A DNA stretch of 64,000 bases, from positions 121,108,837 through 121,172,836 of the forward strand of contig CM067083.1 in assembly GCA_034008185.1 (NCBI GenBank). Reading direction: 5' to 3'. The notes beneath the pieces were generated by a model. It saw nothing but the letters and a program-made list of their open reading frames with translations, searched no databases and was not told where the DNA came from. Source of the DNA: Gorsachius magnificus (lineage: Eukaryota; Chordata; Aves; Pelecaniformes; Ardeidae). Each line of letters starts with the position of its first letter. Position 1 is the stretch's first letter. This document shows, in pieces, positions 1 to 11,439 of this stretch. The translations under genes and the position numbers were made by a program.

Positions 1-3000
1 TCAAAATGAATAACAATTCCTTCCTTAGCATCTGGCGTAGATATTGGAAATAGTTACCACTGAGTATGACTGAACCCTGTGTTGCATCAAATGCAGTCTA
101 TGAGACTTTCAGAAACACTCCAAGGTTATCTAGCTCAACTCTTGCTAAAGTTAATGTCACCATCAGTACTTGCACTGGACCAGAATTAAAGCAACTGAGA
201 GAACTGCAATGCAAAACTGTAATTCCTTATTTGCATGGAGAAAATACTTCTGATTTGTTTTTTTAATCTCAGTTTTGAATGCTTACTTGCAAAATAGTTT
301 TCTCTGAAAAGCATCCATGAGCATCCATGAAGGAGGCCCATTGTCTGGTTCCATGGTTTCTATACCTGCTTGATCACCATGATATGACCCTGATATTCAG
401 GAAGAAAACCTATCAGAAACAGTGGAGATTCTGGCTCAAGTGCTCCCCAACATGATGAAGACTGCCAGCCTTTGGCCCCAGAATGCTTTGTCTCATCAAG
501 TCAGCAACCCTACTTTGATATAACTAGCACCGTGCCTAGGAAAATGTCCAGAACTCAGCTCGAAGATGACCTGAACCACAGCTGGCCCTTGGACTGCTGC
601 TGTCTTCTTTTTGATTTTCTGTCCCTGGTGTGGAAAGAGCAATTAAACCCAAGCCAGGGTACATCAAGGCTTTGCTGCTGCTGCTTCCCAGACAAGCACA
701 AACACAAACCAAGGCATCCATGCATAACAAAGGTTATTCTTTTAATTTTGTAATCGTGTATAGCCAAGTAATACTTGGATGCTCTCTTTCAGAGCATGCA
801 GTTCTTTCACTGGATATAAAGGAGGAATATTATTAGCTATTTCTTTTTGTGAAATCATTTATATGTACAAATTGCAGCAATACATTGACCAAACTACATC
901 ATTTACTAAAAAAATAAAAGCATACCCCAGACAATCCCACTATTATCAGTGCATTTAGCTTTCCCCTAATACTTTGAGTGCTGTCATTAAAACTGAAGCT
1001 ACAGCAATATTTTAGCCATCTCTGTACCTAGACGATTTCTCTATTACTTTGTCCATGAACGTTTTCCTTGGATGATTGGTTGACAATATCTGAAGGATAA
1101 TTTTAGGTCTTGAAGAATTAAACACAGGTCTATTTTTATGAGGTGGGACAGATTGGAAACAGTTTTTTCCCCTTGTTCCAGTGAAATTGGAAATGAAAAG
1201 AATGTGTGTCATATGAGGGACAAGTGTCATGAAGCCCATCTGAATTATACTTCATACCCCACTTTATAGCCTAATGTTCTACTATATCCATTTTTTCTGG
1301 CAGTATTTCGCCCATCAAAAACAAGTTATTGACACTTATGTCTCAGATATAAATCAGATCCAGCAGTAAAAGTAAAGAAGGTGGTTTCAGAGAGAGTCGA
1401 TGATGGGGTAGAATAATGTATTTGTTTTTTTCCTCTAGGATATCACTTTAGTATCACCCAGAAACAATGGCAGAAAATCATTCCAATTAAATGGTCTTAA
1501 AAATAAGATATAAAGCAAATTCAGGTGATCTCATTCTGTCGTGTGTGTCAGAGTAGACACCACAAAACTGAGCAGAAATAGTTTAAATTTAGCTGTCTTA
1601 GCATATGTGTACAAGGACTGAGAATGTGGAAATTGGATTTGCTTCACTGGAGTCAATTAAGAAGGACTCGCAACAAGGTAGGGTTGAAGTGCATTGACAG
1701 GGCACTGGGAATACTTCTGGTATTGATTGGCACTGGCTTGGGTACAAATAAAGCAAAGCATTCTGGTTTCTGACATTCATTTTCTATAACAGAGAAATTA
1801 CACTAATGGATAAAATGATAATGAAAAAGGGAATGCAGAGAATAGGAGTTCTCCATGGAGATATATTCCCTTCAGATGTTAAGCTGTAGCTATGCCCTCA
1901 TTATAAAAGATTTTGCTGCCTAATATACAGATCCTACTATTTTTCCTCCCCTTACACTGACCTGTGCTTATTGCTCTGTCTCCTTAACCTCTCAGAAGTT
2001 CCTTGCTTATGAGGGCAGAGCTTAATGAGGTCAGCGGTTCCTGTCACTCTACGGAAGAGCAGCACCTCAAAGCCCTACCTTCTCCTGGTAGTCAATGTCT
2101 TTGATGCTACTTAACAGGGGCAAATGTTCATTCATGTCTATTTTCCAGTTGGAGAGGATGAAACATTTCTGCTTCATATTAGATCACCTTTTTTTCTCTG
2201 AAGTGCGTGTGGAGGTAGGAAGGACTAACAGCTATTCCTTCCCCATCCTCGAGAGAATTAGGTTTGGAAACCACACAAATGCCTTCTCTTTTTTTTCCTG
2301 ATCTCTTTGACATTTATGAGAAGTTTTCTGATGATACTAACATCATCAGTGAGCGTGTTTTACTGCACTTCTGATCAACACAATGCACAATTTCTTCCAT
2401 TAGGATTTTCCTTAATGGTTCAACCAAGGAACCCAAGTGTTCATCTGCCTGTCTCTGAGTACAGCCAAATGAAGCTGTATAAAATCTGTGCTACAAAGGT
2501 GGTTGTTGCAAGAAACAAAACCAGAATAATTTTCCCCAGAATAGTTTGTCTCCTAATCTCATTAACTGTGGTGGTCTTATGCCCCATAGCATCTCCTTTG
2601 CTTTATGTCCTTCCTAGGCTTCTATTTCTCAGTAAAATCTTTACTGTCATAATTATAAATGTGTTCTTTATTTATGTCATGGCATATTTATTTATGTAAG
2701 AGTTCAATCTATTAAAAAATATTTTGTGTGATGTCCTCTGATCCCACGTTCGAGAAACAAATAATACGTTTTTCCCTTTAACAGATTAATCTTTTTTATA
2801 TTTGGAAATTTCATAACTTTATGCCCTACCTTATGCATCCGTCATTTTTTGCTGTGAACATTCTTCTAGCATGCCAATCATTCTTGTCACCAATCACTTA
2901 AAACCCTTCTTGCACTGAGAGCCACAGCCTTTTCTCACTCATATCAACTTCAGCACAGAAACACTCTTTGCTTCAGTGCTCTCCTCTGTATATTCACTCC

Positions 3001-3885
3001 TGGAAACAGAAAGGCTCCGAATGACTTCTGTGACCGTACCTTTCCATGAACGGTAATAAGATACGATACCCCTAATAGAACACAAACTATAATTTTCAGA
3101 AGTACTGGAGAGAAGGAGCAGGTGCAATACTAAATTCATTATAAGATTAAGTTTGGTGCCTTTCTATGACACATTTGAATTAATAAACTGCAAATGAGAT
3201 TTGATGAATTTGTTAGTCCTATGTCTGCCTTCACTAATCTGCCATAGTACCTGGCAGACACCTCACATTTTTTTTGTAGTTTTCCTCAAAGTGTGTCTAA
3301 AGTAAGGTCCTTTAGATACTCTTTAAATATTGCCAATTCCTGTTTTGAATTGAGGGTCTGAGGGACATGTGCAGACTATCTGCTCAAAACATCCAGCTTG
3401 GCTATGGCAAGCTATATTGACAAATCAGGTGACTATCTCCAGGAGGCCATGCCTGACCGTGTACTCTGTTACTCCAGATATTGACCTGACCCATAGGTTT
3501 GGCTTTCTGTCTTGATCTTGGACCTCACCAGTCCTTGACTGGTTATTCGGACTCTTGACTTAACCAGGTTACCACCACCACACCTGCACTTCCCACCTTA
3601 CTCAAGTGCTGTGTGGCCGCCGCTTTTGTTGGTGAGGCCACTGTCTCTGCTGGTCTCTCTGCCACCCTGGCTTCTGGCTCCTCTTCCCTTAAGAAGCAAA
3701 TCCTCCCTTCTTGTTCTCTGATATTCAAGCACCAAGGGAATTACCTGTCCCCATGTAGACACACTAGTTGACTTTAAGTGTTCCTGGCATTGAGAGCCCA
3801 AGAGCATGCACTCTGAATCTTTTTCTGAGGCCCAGCAGCATAAAATCTACTCTAACTGATATTTAGGAAGAGTTAGAGAGTCCGG
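1..3885. other. Unique AT-rich non-coding DNA
   Basis: I see no gene, RNA gene or young transposon here. The longest open frame (2307-2699, plus strand, 130 codons) is hydrophobic and T-rich, has no recognisable domain or splice context, and reads like a chance frame. The only local structure noted is a perfect 10-bp tandem duplication at 311-330. Confidence 0.6.
311..330. repeat. 10-bp perfect tandem duplication
   Basis: The decamer GCATCCATGA occurs twice with no spacer. It is a small replication-slippage type duplication with no evident function. Confidence 0.85.
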
Positions 3886-3888
3886 TCT

Positions 3889-3966
3889 CGACCAAAGTGA
3901 TTTCCCCAATGTCACACAAGTCTTTAGCAGCTCAGAGACCACTCTCCTCATTTCCCAAATCCAGGG
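3889..3966 (-). repeat. Possible ancient MIR/CORE-SINE relic
   Basis: The stretch reads like the reverse complement of the central part of a MIR-type SINE: a block resembling AAGTGACTTGCCCAAGGTCA, then CACA, an AG-containing spacer, and a segment ending AATCCAGGG. It is strongly diverged and was matched by eye only. Edges are approximate and a chance resemblance is possible. Confidence 0.4.
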
Positions 3967-4170
3967 TTGATGTCTGAATTGGTGGGATGGCCTTTCCACC
4001 TAGTTACAGCAGCTTCAAAGAGTGATCAGTTTCTTCATTTCCTTACCTACTATTCTTCAGGCACCCACAGACATACAGAAGATGGTGAGATATCTGCAAT
4101 ATTGAAATATAAAGGTGAATAATGATACAATTAGGTAGAATGTTAAATTGTACAAGTCATCTCTTAAATA

Positions 4171-4176
4171 TTTATT
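4171..4176 (-). promoter_or_regulatory. AATAAA polyadenylation hexamer on the minus strand
   Basis: Plus-strand TTTATT gives AATAAA on the minus strand, about 450 bases beyond the last stop codon of the candidate minus-strand exons near 4.6 kb. The hexamer is common in AT-rich DNA, so on its own it proves nothing. It is listed only because its position would suit a 3' end of that hypothetical transcript. Confidence 0.15.
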
Positions 4177-4619
4177 TGGATTGTTTTAATGATATGGGTA
4201 TTAATGGCTTACTATATTTGAAAGAATTATTTTCTTTCATCAAACACAGGTGGGTCAGCTATCTTTGACCAAGGAATAATGATCTGCAAAAAGCCAAGCC
4301 TAGCCTGTTTGTCCAGGTAGTTAACAGTAGTTTGGATATTCTCTGAATTTGGAGATTGGAACTAATTATTTTAATTTAGTTTCTTAGTTGTTTAATGATT
4401 CAAGTGCGTTCTTCAAAAGAAGTCAGAACTGAGCTCTTTGAAGAAGTTAGTCAACACCAAGGTTAAAGTCATAAAACCAATGAGTTAGAAAGCCAGTAAT
4501 GCTGTTGATCAAGTTTCAACTCTAACGCGTGGAGCATATCCAAAAGTTATAAGGTGATGGAAAGGCTTCTGCTGACTTAAGTGAGCTTTAGATCATACAC
4601 CAGCTAAAGACTCTCCCAC

Positions 4620-4939
4620 TTATTCCTGCAAGCATTTTCTCTGCACACTGTGCAGAGCTTTCTTCCTGTTAGCATGTCCCACAAGCATTCTTCTCATCAG
4701 CATAATACCTGCCATCATCCAGGCACAAGGAAAACTTGTTTGCATATAACGTCTTCTCAACGTATTCCTACATCTTTCACAATTAACCTTTTTCACAATT
4801 TGGCAAAGCACAATAGCAGGTAAGTGAACTGAAGAGCTTCTTTTGCATAGAGGTTTTAATACTGGCCTTGCTGCTGGGCTTGACCTGAAGCCAGTTGAAG
4901 TCAACGCTCCAATGACACCAATGAGTTTCAGATCAAAGC
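4620..4939 (-). other. Candidate internal or terminal exon (hypothetical)
   Basis: On the minus strand a strong 3' splice site lies just upstream: a pyrimidine-rich run ending GTTTTACAG, with CTTAC/CTCAC branch-like sequence before it. The next base of the putative exon is 4939. The first complete codons read FDLKLIGVIGAL, and the frame stays open for about 105 codons to a TAA at 4622-4620. It would join in phase to the candidate first exon ending at 6484. The predicted peptide has a hydrophobic start and a basic, Cys- and Met-containing tail. I recognise no domain and it does not resemble any family I know. In another minus-strand frame, 4767-4669 encodes a 32-codon tail ending CGTC and a TAA stop, preceded by GATGTAG, which is a poor acceptor. 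The plus strand also shows CAG|GTAAGT at about 4817-4825, so an antisense transcript is equally possible. This may be intronic or intergenic sequence with chance splice-like motifs. Confidence 0.18.
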
Positions 4940-5039
4940 CTGTAAAACAAAAGCAAACAAATGTAAGTGAGCATGCAACACTGAAGTTGATAAGGTTGGG
5001 AGTAAACAATGCTATCTCTTTGCTTTTTTGTGCATTGTG

Positions 5040-5220
5040 GGAATAGAGAGAGATTGACTTGATGGATACAGAGAAAACGAAAAGACAGTGAGGGTGGAGC
5101 AGGGAAGGACAGAAATAAAAAGAAGGAGCAAAGAAAAAGCAGATATGGGAAGGAAGATAATGGCATGAGGATAGAATCTGGAAACTGAAAGAGCAGGAAA
5201 AGTTTGGGGAAGGCCAAAAC
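5040..5220. repeat. Purine-rich (plus strand) low-complexity tract
   Basis: The plus strand is dominated by A and G for about 180 bases. The minus strand is therefore C/T-rich and nearly lacks stop codons, all of which need A. This largely explains why a 220-codon frame (5282-4620, minus) stays open and reads as a low-complexity Phe/Ser/Leu/Pro/Cys peptide in its upstream half. Confidence 0.7.
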
Positions 5221-6124
5221 AAAAAGATAATGATAGTTACAGGATTAAAAGTATGTTTATATGAGACGGTGGGTAGCTTCATCTGACCACTGCCACAGAT
5301 AGCATAGGCACCTACATTTGAGGTACCAATATAGATTTATTTTACAGAAAAAGAGGCCAAAGGAAAGCTTCTTGGTTGTGATTACTTTCATGCTAGAGTA
5401 GGGATCTTACACAGGTCAGGCAATCGTGTCCTTTTTGGTGGCTGTAAAATGGCTTTGAGTTAGCCCAAAGGAGGACATCCATGTTGCAGATGTCTTAAGT
5501 TAGGAGGTGGATCTACTTATATTCATTTATCTACTTGTGTTATTTATATTAAGCTTTTGGAATCTTGGAAAAGCGGGCAAAATATCAGGGATCTTACAGG
5601 CAACATCACCTTATTTGTTCTGAGCTGAGTAAATTTGTCTTCTTACTTTGGTCTAGAGGTGCTGTGTAGAGTCCAGAGGCTCCAGGGATCATTGGGCTCA
5701 AGAAATTGCACTGGACTCAAGAATCCTTGTGAGTTTGGCTTTGCCTTTTGGATAAAGCAGGAGGGGTGGCTGGAGGATAGTGTGCCCCACATGAGCTAGT
5801 CTGGGTGCTTTCCCCACTTGTCTATAAATGCAACGGGATGCGGACACCAGAGAAAGAGAATGACTATTCACATCAAAGAGCAGTTTTGGCCCAAGAAAAA
5901 TCAGGTATAAAATGCCCATGAGTATACGTATCATGGAAATTTGAAATAGGCTAATAAAACATCAGAGGAGGAAGATTTTGGAACAGCCCCGCAGTACAAG
6001 TACCAGGAGCAGAAAAACACCCCCAAAGCCTAATTATTTTTCGGATGGAACTTGGTACATATATTATAGGGATCATAACACGCTTCTGCAATAACTGGGG
6101 AAGTAGCTTGGAAATCCAGGATAC

Positions 6125-6252
6125 CTCTTCCAGTCCAATATCTGTGGTTTCCAAGGGAGGCAGTGTAGCTTCCATTAGGAACAGGGTTGGACCAATTGTG
6201 TGAATGTTATTTGCAATAATTTTTCCCTCTCCTGTTTCCCCCATGGATTTGT
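6125..6252 (-). other. Alternative candidate coding exon (hypothetical)
   Basis: On the minus strand a T-rich run (reverse of the A17 tract at 6273-6289) followed by AAAATACAG forms a plausible 3' splice site, so the exon would start at 6252. The frame reads from KSMGETGEGKII to DIGLEE and reaches GAG|GTATCC at 6125/6124, a weak 5' splice site. The leading two bases complete a codon with the single leftover base of the candidate first exon (ending at 6484), so the joint is in phase. Without splicing the frame continues to a stop at 5951. I recognise no domain. The weak donor and lack of any homologue I can name keep confidence low. Confidence 0.15.
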
Positions 6253-6272
6253 CTGTATTTTCAGATCCCAGG

Positions 6273-6306
6273 AAAAAAAAAAAAAAAAAGAAGAAGAAGA
6301 AAAAAA
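6273..6306 (+). repeat. Poly(A)17 followed by (AAG)n
   Basis: A run of 17 A (6273-6289) continues into GAAGAAGAAGA-type triplets. It looks like simple sequence. No retroposed gene or SINE body was recognised upstream. Confidence 0.9.
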
Positions 6307-6483
6307 TAACATCTCTACCCAGTGGGGACCTCCCTCATTCTCTCTTCTGATGTTTGGATGCTAATTTGCACTTTTCATACACCCAGAAGCAAATGCCTGT
6401 CTGACACAAAATAAAACAAGATGCTTCAAGTGCTGTTTGGTTCTTTAGGAAGAAAATAATTTTTGAAAATAAAATGTACTCAC

Positions 6484-6543
6484 CAAACAACCCACCAATG
6501 CCCACTGACATTCTTCATGGTGTGTCTGACAGAGGCAAAATGT
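6484..6543 (-). other. Candidate first exon with two in-line ATGs and GTGAGT donor
   Basis: Reading the minus strand from the predicted start at 6543 gives a 25-base leader, then an ATG (6518-6516) in a fair Kozak context (A at -3), a second ATG (6511-6509) in another frame, and a strong 5' splice site TTTG|GTGAGT with the exon ending at 6484. The frame from the second ATG reads MSVGIGGLF plus one leftover base. It is the only frame that stays open into either candidate downstream acceptor (6252 or 4939). The frame from the first ATG would begin MKNVSGHWWVV and hits a stop when joined to the 4939 acceptor. No product is recognised. The combination of core promoter, leader and donor is more than I would expect casually, but it has not been tested. 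Confidence 0.25.
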
Positions 6544-6700
6544 AGCACAGTGCAGAACAAAGAGGCATTTTATACGCCTAGCAAAAATTCTTAAAAGTCT
6601 TTTTTTTCTTTTCTTTTTTTTTTTTCTGGGAGATTATCATAGCTCTAACTTAAAAAAAAAATCCCATGCAAATACTGAGAAACTGTTAATTGTAAAGGTG
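6543..6700 (-). promoter_or_regulatory. Candidate TATA/Inr promoter with octamer and HNF1-like sites
   Basis: On the minus strand TATAAAA occupies 6574-6568, flanked by GC-richer bases. The sequence CTACATT, matching the YYANWYY initiator, places a start at 6543 with the TATA box beginning 31 bases upstream, the classical spacing. Further upstream are a perfect octamer ATGCAAAT (6666-6673) and GTTAATTGTAAA (6685-6696), which keeps an HNF1 half-site. T-rich and A-rich runs lie between these and the TATA box. Together they suggest a tissue-restricted TATA promoter. AT-rich DNA also produces TATA and octamer matches by chance. Confidence 0.33.
6600..6661. repeat. T-rich and A-rich simple tracts
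   Basis: A T-rich run with occasional C spans about 6600-6625 and an A run spans about 6652-6661. Such A/T tracts often exclude nucleosomes. Here they lie between the octamer and the TATA box of the candidate minus-strand promoter. Confidence 0.85.
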
Positions 6701-9700
6701 GGGAAAGGAGGAGCCAAAAATAAAATAGCTTTTTCGCTTCTATTTCTTGAAATAAAAATAGCTTTTCCTTTTGAATTAATTTGCTTTCTTACCCTTCATC
6801 CTTTCTTCCCAGTTACAGAATTATTCTTCATTTGACAGATAGTAGCCATGAGATAATTTTGGGTTTTGTTTTGGGGTTTTTTTTAATAGCAGTTTGGAAT
6901 CTTTGTTTTCATAGAAGAGGCCCACTAGGCACAATTTGGGACTTGTTATTAAAGACAAACTAACATCCCCCAAAGATTTTCAAACACTTCATGCCAGAAT
7001 GTGATATTTTAAAGCATTTCCCATTTCACATAATTGGATGCACGTGGCTTAGCAAGAGAAAGACAGTTTCAGCAAATACAAGAATTAATGCAATTTATTC
7101 GAGAAGGTCTCACAGGAGAGATATAGATTTTATGCATAATACTGAGGAAGATAAAAAATCTTGAAATCAGTTAGGACTTCTGCATATTGCTTCAAGACCA
7201 CTGACCTAAGCTAAGGTGATTATTATAGACAAGGATGGAATTTAGAAAAAGTTGCCAAATTAGTATTCATCTTGGATCCTGAAATGAGTACAATTATCTT
7301 CACTGGGAATATGAGTTCCATCCTTATACTTTCTTGGGTTGCTTAGTCAAATAATTAGTAAAACTATTTCTAATGTTTGCATAATAATGAAAAAATATCT
7401 ATATTCCGGGGGGAAAAAAAAAAGCACAACTGAAATGTCAAAATTCAGTCCTTTGATTATAAATTACATCAATTTAAGGCAGGTTATTGTGACATTCATT
7501 AAACTGATTTCATATTTAAAACCTGCCTCTCACAAATTTCACCCTGAGGTGAAACCAGTATTTGACACAATCATTCAGGCCTCTGGAACAAGAAGAGGAA
7601 GTTGCATCTCCTGCATATTTTGTTTTCTCCATTGAAAAATTCTATAGAACAAAGAAGTAGTTTTATCTTCTTTTTTATACGGGGAAAACAGAAGCATGGA
7701 TGATATAGATATGGAATCAGGCTGTTAACATCAATTAAGAGTTTCATTACTTATTTTAAGACACCCAGCACTTCTTCCTGGTTTTTATCAATTGTAAAAG
7801 TCTAAAGCTATACTAGCATTTTGACATTTTGAGTAAAATGCAAGTATTTTAGCGACACAAACGTTTTTCTCTTGGTGCTGTGAGATATGGTTAGCCTATA
7901 TTACATGACTGCTATGACAACTGAAAAGAAAAACAGGTGAATTTCCTACGAGGTTTGAGGAAAAACTACGCCTTCTGTTGAGCTGTGTACAAAACTACAC
8001 TCTGAGGCACTGATATTGATGCATTTGATGATTTTAAACATGACATTTTAATTCACTTTCAACTGCATGTTAAATAATGGAAGATTTCATGATTTATTTT
8101 ATATCTGTCATCATTTTTCTTGAGTCCTTTTGCAAATAAGATTGTGATAACAAGGGATTTTTCCCTAGGCCAAAGACACTATTTAAAATTCTTTCTCCTG
8201 GGAGACTTTTCCATTCCTTGTGGCATCTTACTCATCCAGATTTCAATCCCAGTTACATCATTATCAATCTGCAGGGCTTGAAATGAACTTAGTCTGATTT
8301 TATGACCTTCTAATGGAGAGGAGAGAAGTCATTCACTGAGAAAATTTAGAAAAGTAGAAGACCTCAGCCAGTGAAACAGAAGAGACATTGGTTTTGTGGG
8401 GGTCTCCTAAGGATGTGCAGAACTGCGAACCAGAACTACTGGAGAAACATGTCCAATGTCTCCCCAACTCATATGAAGAGATATATTCTTGGTGCTTTGT
8501 ATTTGGAGGAGGGTTGGAGCCTTTAGGTGTTATGAGGATATATCAGTATCAATGTAAGCAAAAAGTTTTTTCAATGAACAAGATTTCAAGAAAATAGCAT
8601 ACTTCCAGTGGACGGCTCCAACAAATTGTGGCATTAACACAGGAGCAAAAAACCCTGTATTTGTATGTATTTTTAATCTGTATCCCAGCACACTGTAAAG
8701 TGTAAAAACGTACACACTCTAAAAATTCCTGTTCTATTTAGCCTCCTTTTCCCCACCATTTCTTCAGTCCCACCCTTGTTCTTCTCCTGTTCCCTCCCCA
8801 CAAAACCCCCATCACCCTCACCCGGCTGACAATTACTGGGCTAGGTAAAAGGCAGTACATGCAATCACATTTTTCCAGCTAAAAGTGTGCTTGTTGGCCA
8901 GCAGAGAGGCTAAGCAGAACAGATGCTGAACTCACATTGAAATGTTCCCTGTAATTACGGCATTAAATTGGGTACCGCTCCTTCAGCCAGCTGCAAGTCT
9001 TCATGACATTTGTAGTGACCTTACATCTTTGATAAGGAGACGTTTCTATCGTTGTGGTCAAAACTGTCTGATGAATTCACAAACTGTTGGGCAGAGAGAG
9101 GGGTGTAAGTGGGGGAGACTTTTGGATAGGTGGGCGAATGGAGAGTGTGATCCTATAAAATTCACTTCTTTATAAACCACATAAACCCCCAAGATGTTAT
9201 GAGAATCGTAATATTAAGGAAAAATATTGGAAAGTTGGGATACTGCTTAACAAAATTGTTTTATGGTAATACAAAGAAAAGGTATTTGGATGTTTCAACC
9301 TTACATAGCCCATTTAGATAAAAATTAATGTCTTAAATTCCCCTATTATTAGAGTTTCCATGACTGAATGGAAAAATTTCACCCGATGAAAACATTTACA
9401 TGAGTAAAAATGTCTAGATTTACCATAAAATCCAAAAAGAATGCAACACATAATAGTTGGTATTTTCATGTCTTTTTTTTTATGCTGGCAAGACTTTCAT
9501 ATTTTTAATTGTTCACTCAGCAGCCAAATTTTTTTCTGTATACTTATCACACACACGTACAGAAACATACACTTTCTTAACATTTGTTTTTCTCCAACAC
9601 AGATACAAACATGTATAAAAATGTATCACACACATGCTTATTATGTAGAAACCTGCATAGACATGAATCCTCAGTCATTTCATAGCATTCCTGACACTTA

Positions 9701-9924
9701 ACTCCTTACTTGGATTATGAGATTCTTCAGAAGACAGAAATAAATAACTGGTGCCTTTTAAGAATAAAGGCTGAAGTGAATATATTTAAAAGCTGCACTG
9801 TGTTTTGATGTTATTATAGCAATCAAAGTCAGAAAATCACAGTAACCAAGTAATAAAGAATGACTTCAAAGCCTAAACTGCCTAATGATGATATGACAAC
9901 TGCAGCAGTTCATCTGTATTTATG

Positions 9925-10120
9925 CAATTTATATTATATACACATATACATTTATATCATACACAAAAGTGTATAATTTATGGGTATGTGGTTGAAAATC
10001 AGCAAAAGACACGAGGACACAAACGCTAACCTACAAGCAGTGTCAGGCTACATGAAAGTTATGTGTGTTTATGTGTATATATAAACATATATATGTAAGT
10101 ATAGATTTGTAGGTCTATAA
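9925..10120. repeat. TA/TG-rich degenerate simple sequence
   Basis: Blocks of ATATAC, ACATATA and TGTGTATATATA alternate with unique DNA. It looks like a degenerate microsatellite-rich patch. Confidence 0.5.
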
Positions 10121-10282
10121 TATCAGTGTGTTGTTGAAAATTCATCATCTTCACTTGTCATTTCTCTTACTCTTCTGCACTTTTATAGTGGTGAGTCATT
10201 TCTCAGCCTTGCAATCTGCTACTGAAGGCCCTGGAAGTCCAGTCACAAATTCACTCAAACGTTCACAAGATGTCTGAGATTG

Positions 10283-10360
10283 GTGCTGGGCTGGGAAACC
10301 AGGAATTCTGGGATCTTTAGCAGTGGTTTGCCAGCTTCCTCTTTGTGACTGAGGGGATAA
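10283..10360 (+). repeat. Very faint MIR-like relic
   Basis: The order of blocks (CAGGAATTCTGGGATCTT, then a TTGCCA segment, then CTTTGTGACTGAGGG) loosely follows the 5' half of MIR-type SINEs. The match is weak and by eye. Confidence 0.22.
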
Positions 10361-11439
10361 ACTTTCTCCTACCAGTTCTTCAGGGTAAGGGTATCACTTC
10401 AGCATATTTGTTTATCTGCAGCCATAAAGCCTGACGTTGGCGGTGGCTTCATCCAATGCTAGTATCACTGCTATCAAAAGACTTCCCTTGGATAATGAAT
10501 GATATTTTTTTGTCTTTATTTTGAAAGACTGTGCACATTTAAGAGTGTTACATGATTTTATGACAGTAAAAGGAAAATTTCCAAAACCTGGAAAGCAATG
10601 AAGTTAAAGTCACTGTCATCATTTGTTCCCTGATGATCAGCATTGTCCCATTTCTGAATTGTGCCATTTCCTGCAACCAGTTTCATTCTTGGGTACCTAG
10701 ACTTGAATTAGTTGCAAGATTTGCAGGTTACAGTGACCCCAAAGGCAGTAGTTGGATAATACGTTGGCTTCGGCAGCAAAGCCAGATGGTGGATCTCCTG
10801 TTCTCCCAGCGCACACCTGCATCGTACAGTAATCACTCATTCAGTTGTTCTTATCCAGATGCTTGTGAGACTGCTCAGTGAACTTACCAATATCCATCTG
10901 ATAAAACTGAGATATCAGCTTGAACTAATTTAAAGGTTAGGGCAGATGAAGTGGTGGAATTAATTGCTGGACATGGTTTAAAAAACTCCTGAGTACCAAA
11001 AGGCCAAAATAACGTTTCTCAGTACATCTGTGACCCTCAGACCTGGGCAACAAGACAAACTGCCTTTCTATCAGATATTCCACATAGAAAAGTTAAAAGT
11101 AATCCATGAGAGAGTCCTCCAGGCAAACTGTACAAAAGTGGGGATGGCAGAGTTGTGCTTTTTTCCCAAGATGACATGTGCCAGTGCAAGACTTAGGCAC
11201 AGGGGAATGCAGACGCAGAATTGCCCTTGTATCAAAAATTATTTTGATTGCTGATGCATCACTCCAGATGCATTACTGATTTCCTTTCCTATTAATTGGG
11301 GGCAAAGCACTGACAGCTTTTCACTAATAGTTCAATCATTGTTTTATTAAATTAATAGTAATTAAGTACTTTCCAGTTTCCTGATGACTGTTAGACCCAG
11401 ATATCTATGACAGGTCATTAGTTGTAGAGAAGAATGGTC

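Noticed and set aside
2307..2699. 130-codon hydrophobic plus-strand frame that could suggest a membrane protein.
   Set aside because: The hydrophobicity follows from T-rich DNA. There is no domain, splice signal or promoter.
10768..10790. GGCTTCGGCAGCA resembles the start of U6 snRNA.
   Set aside because: Only about 13 bases match. The rest of the U6 sequence and a terminal T run in the right place are missing.
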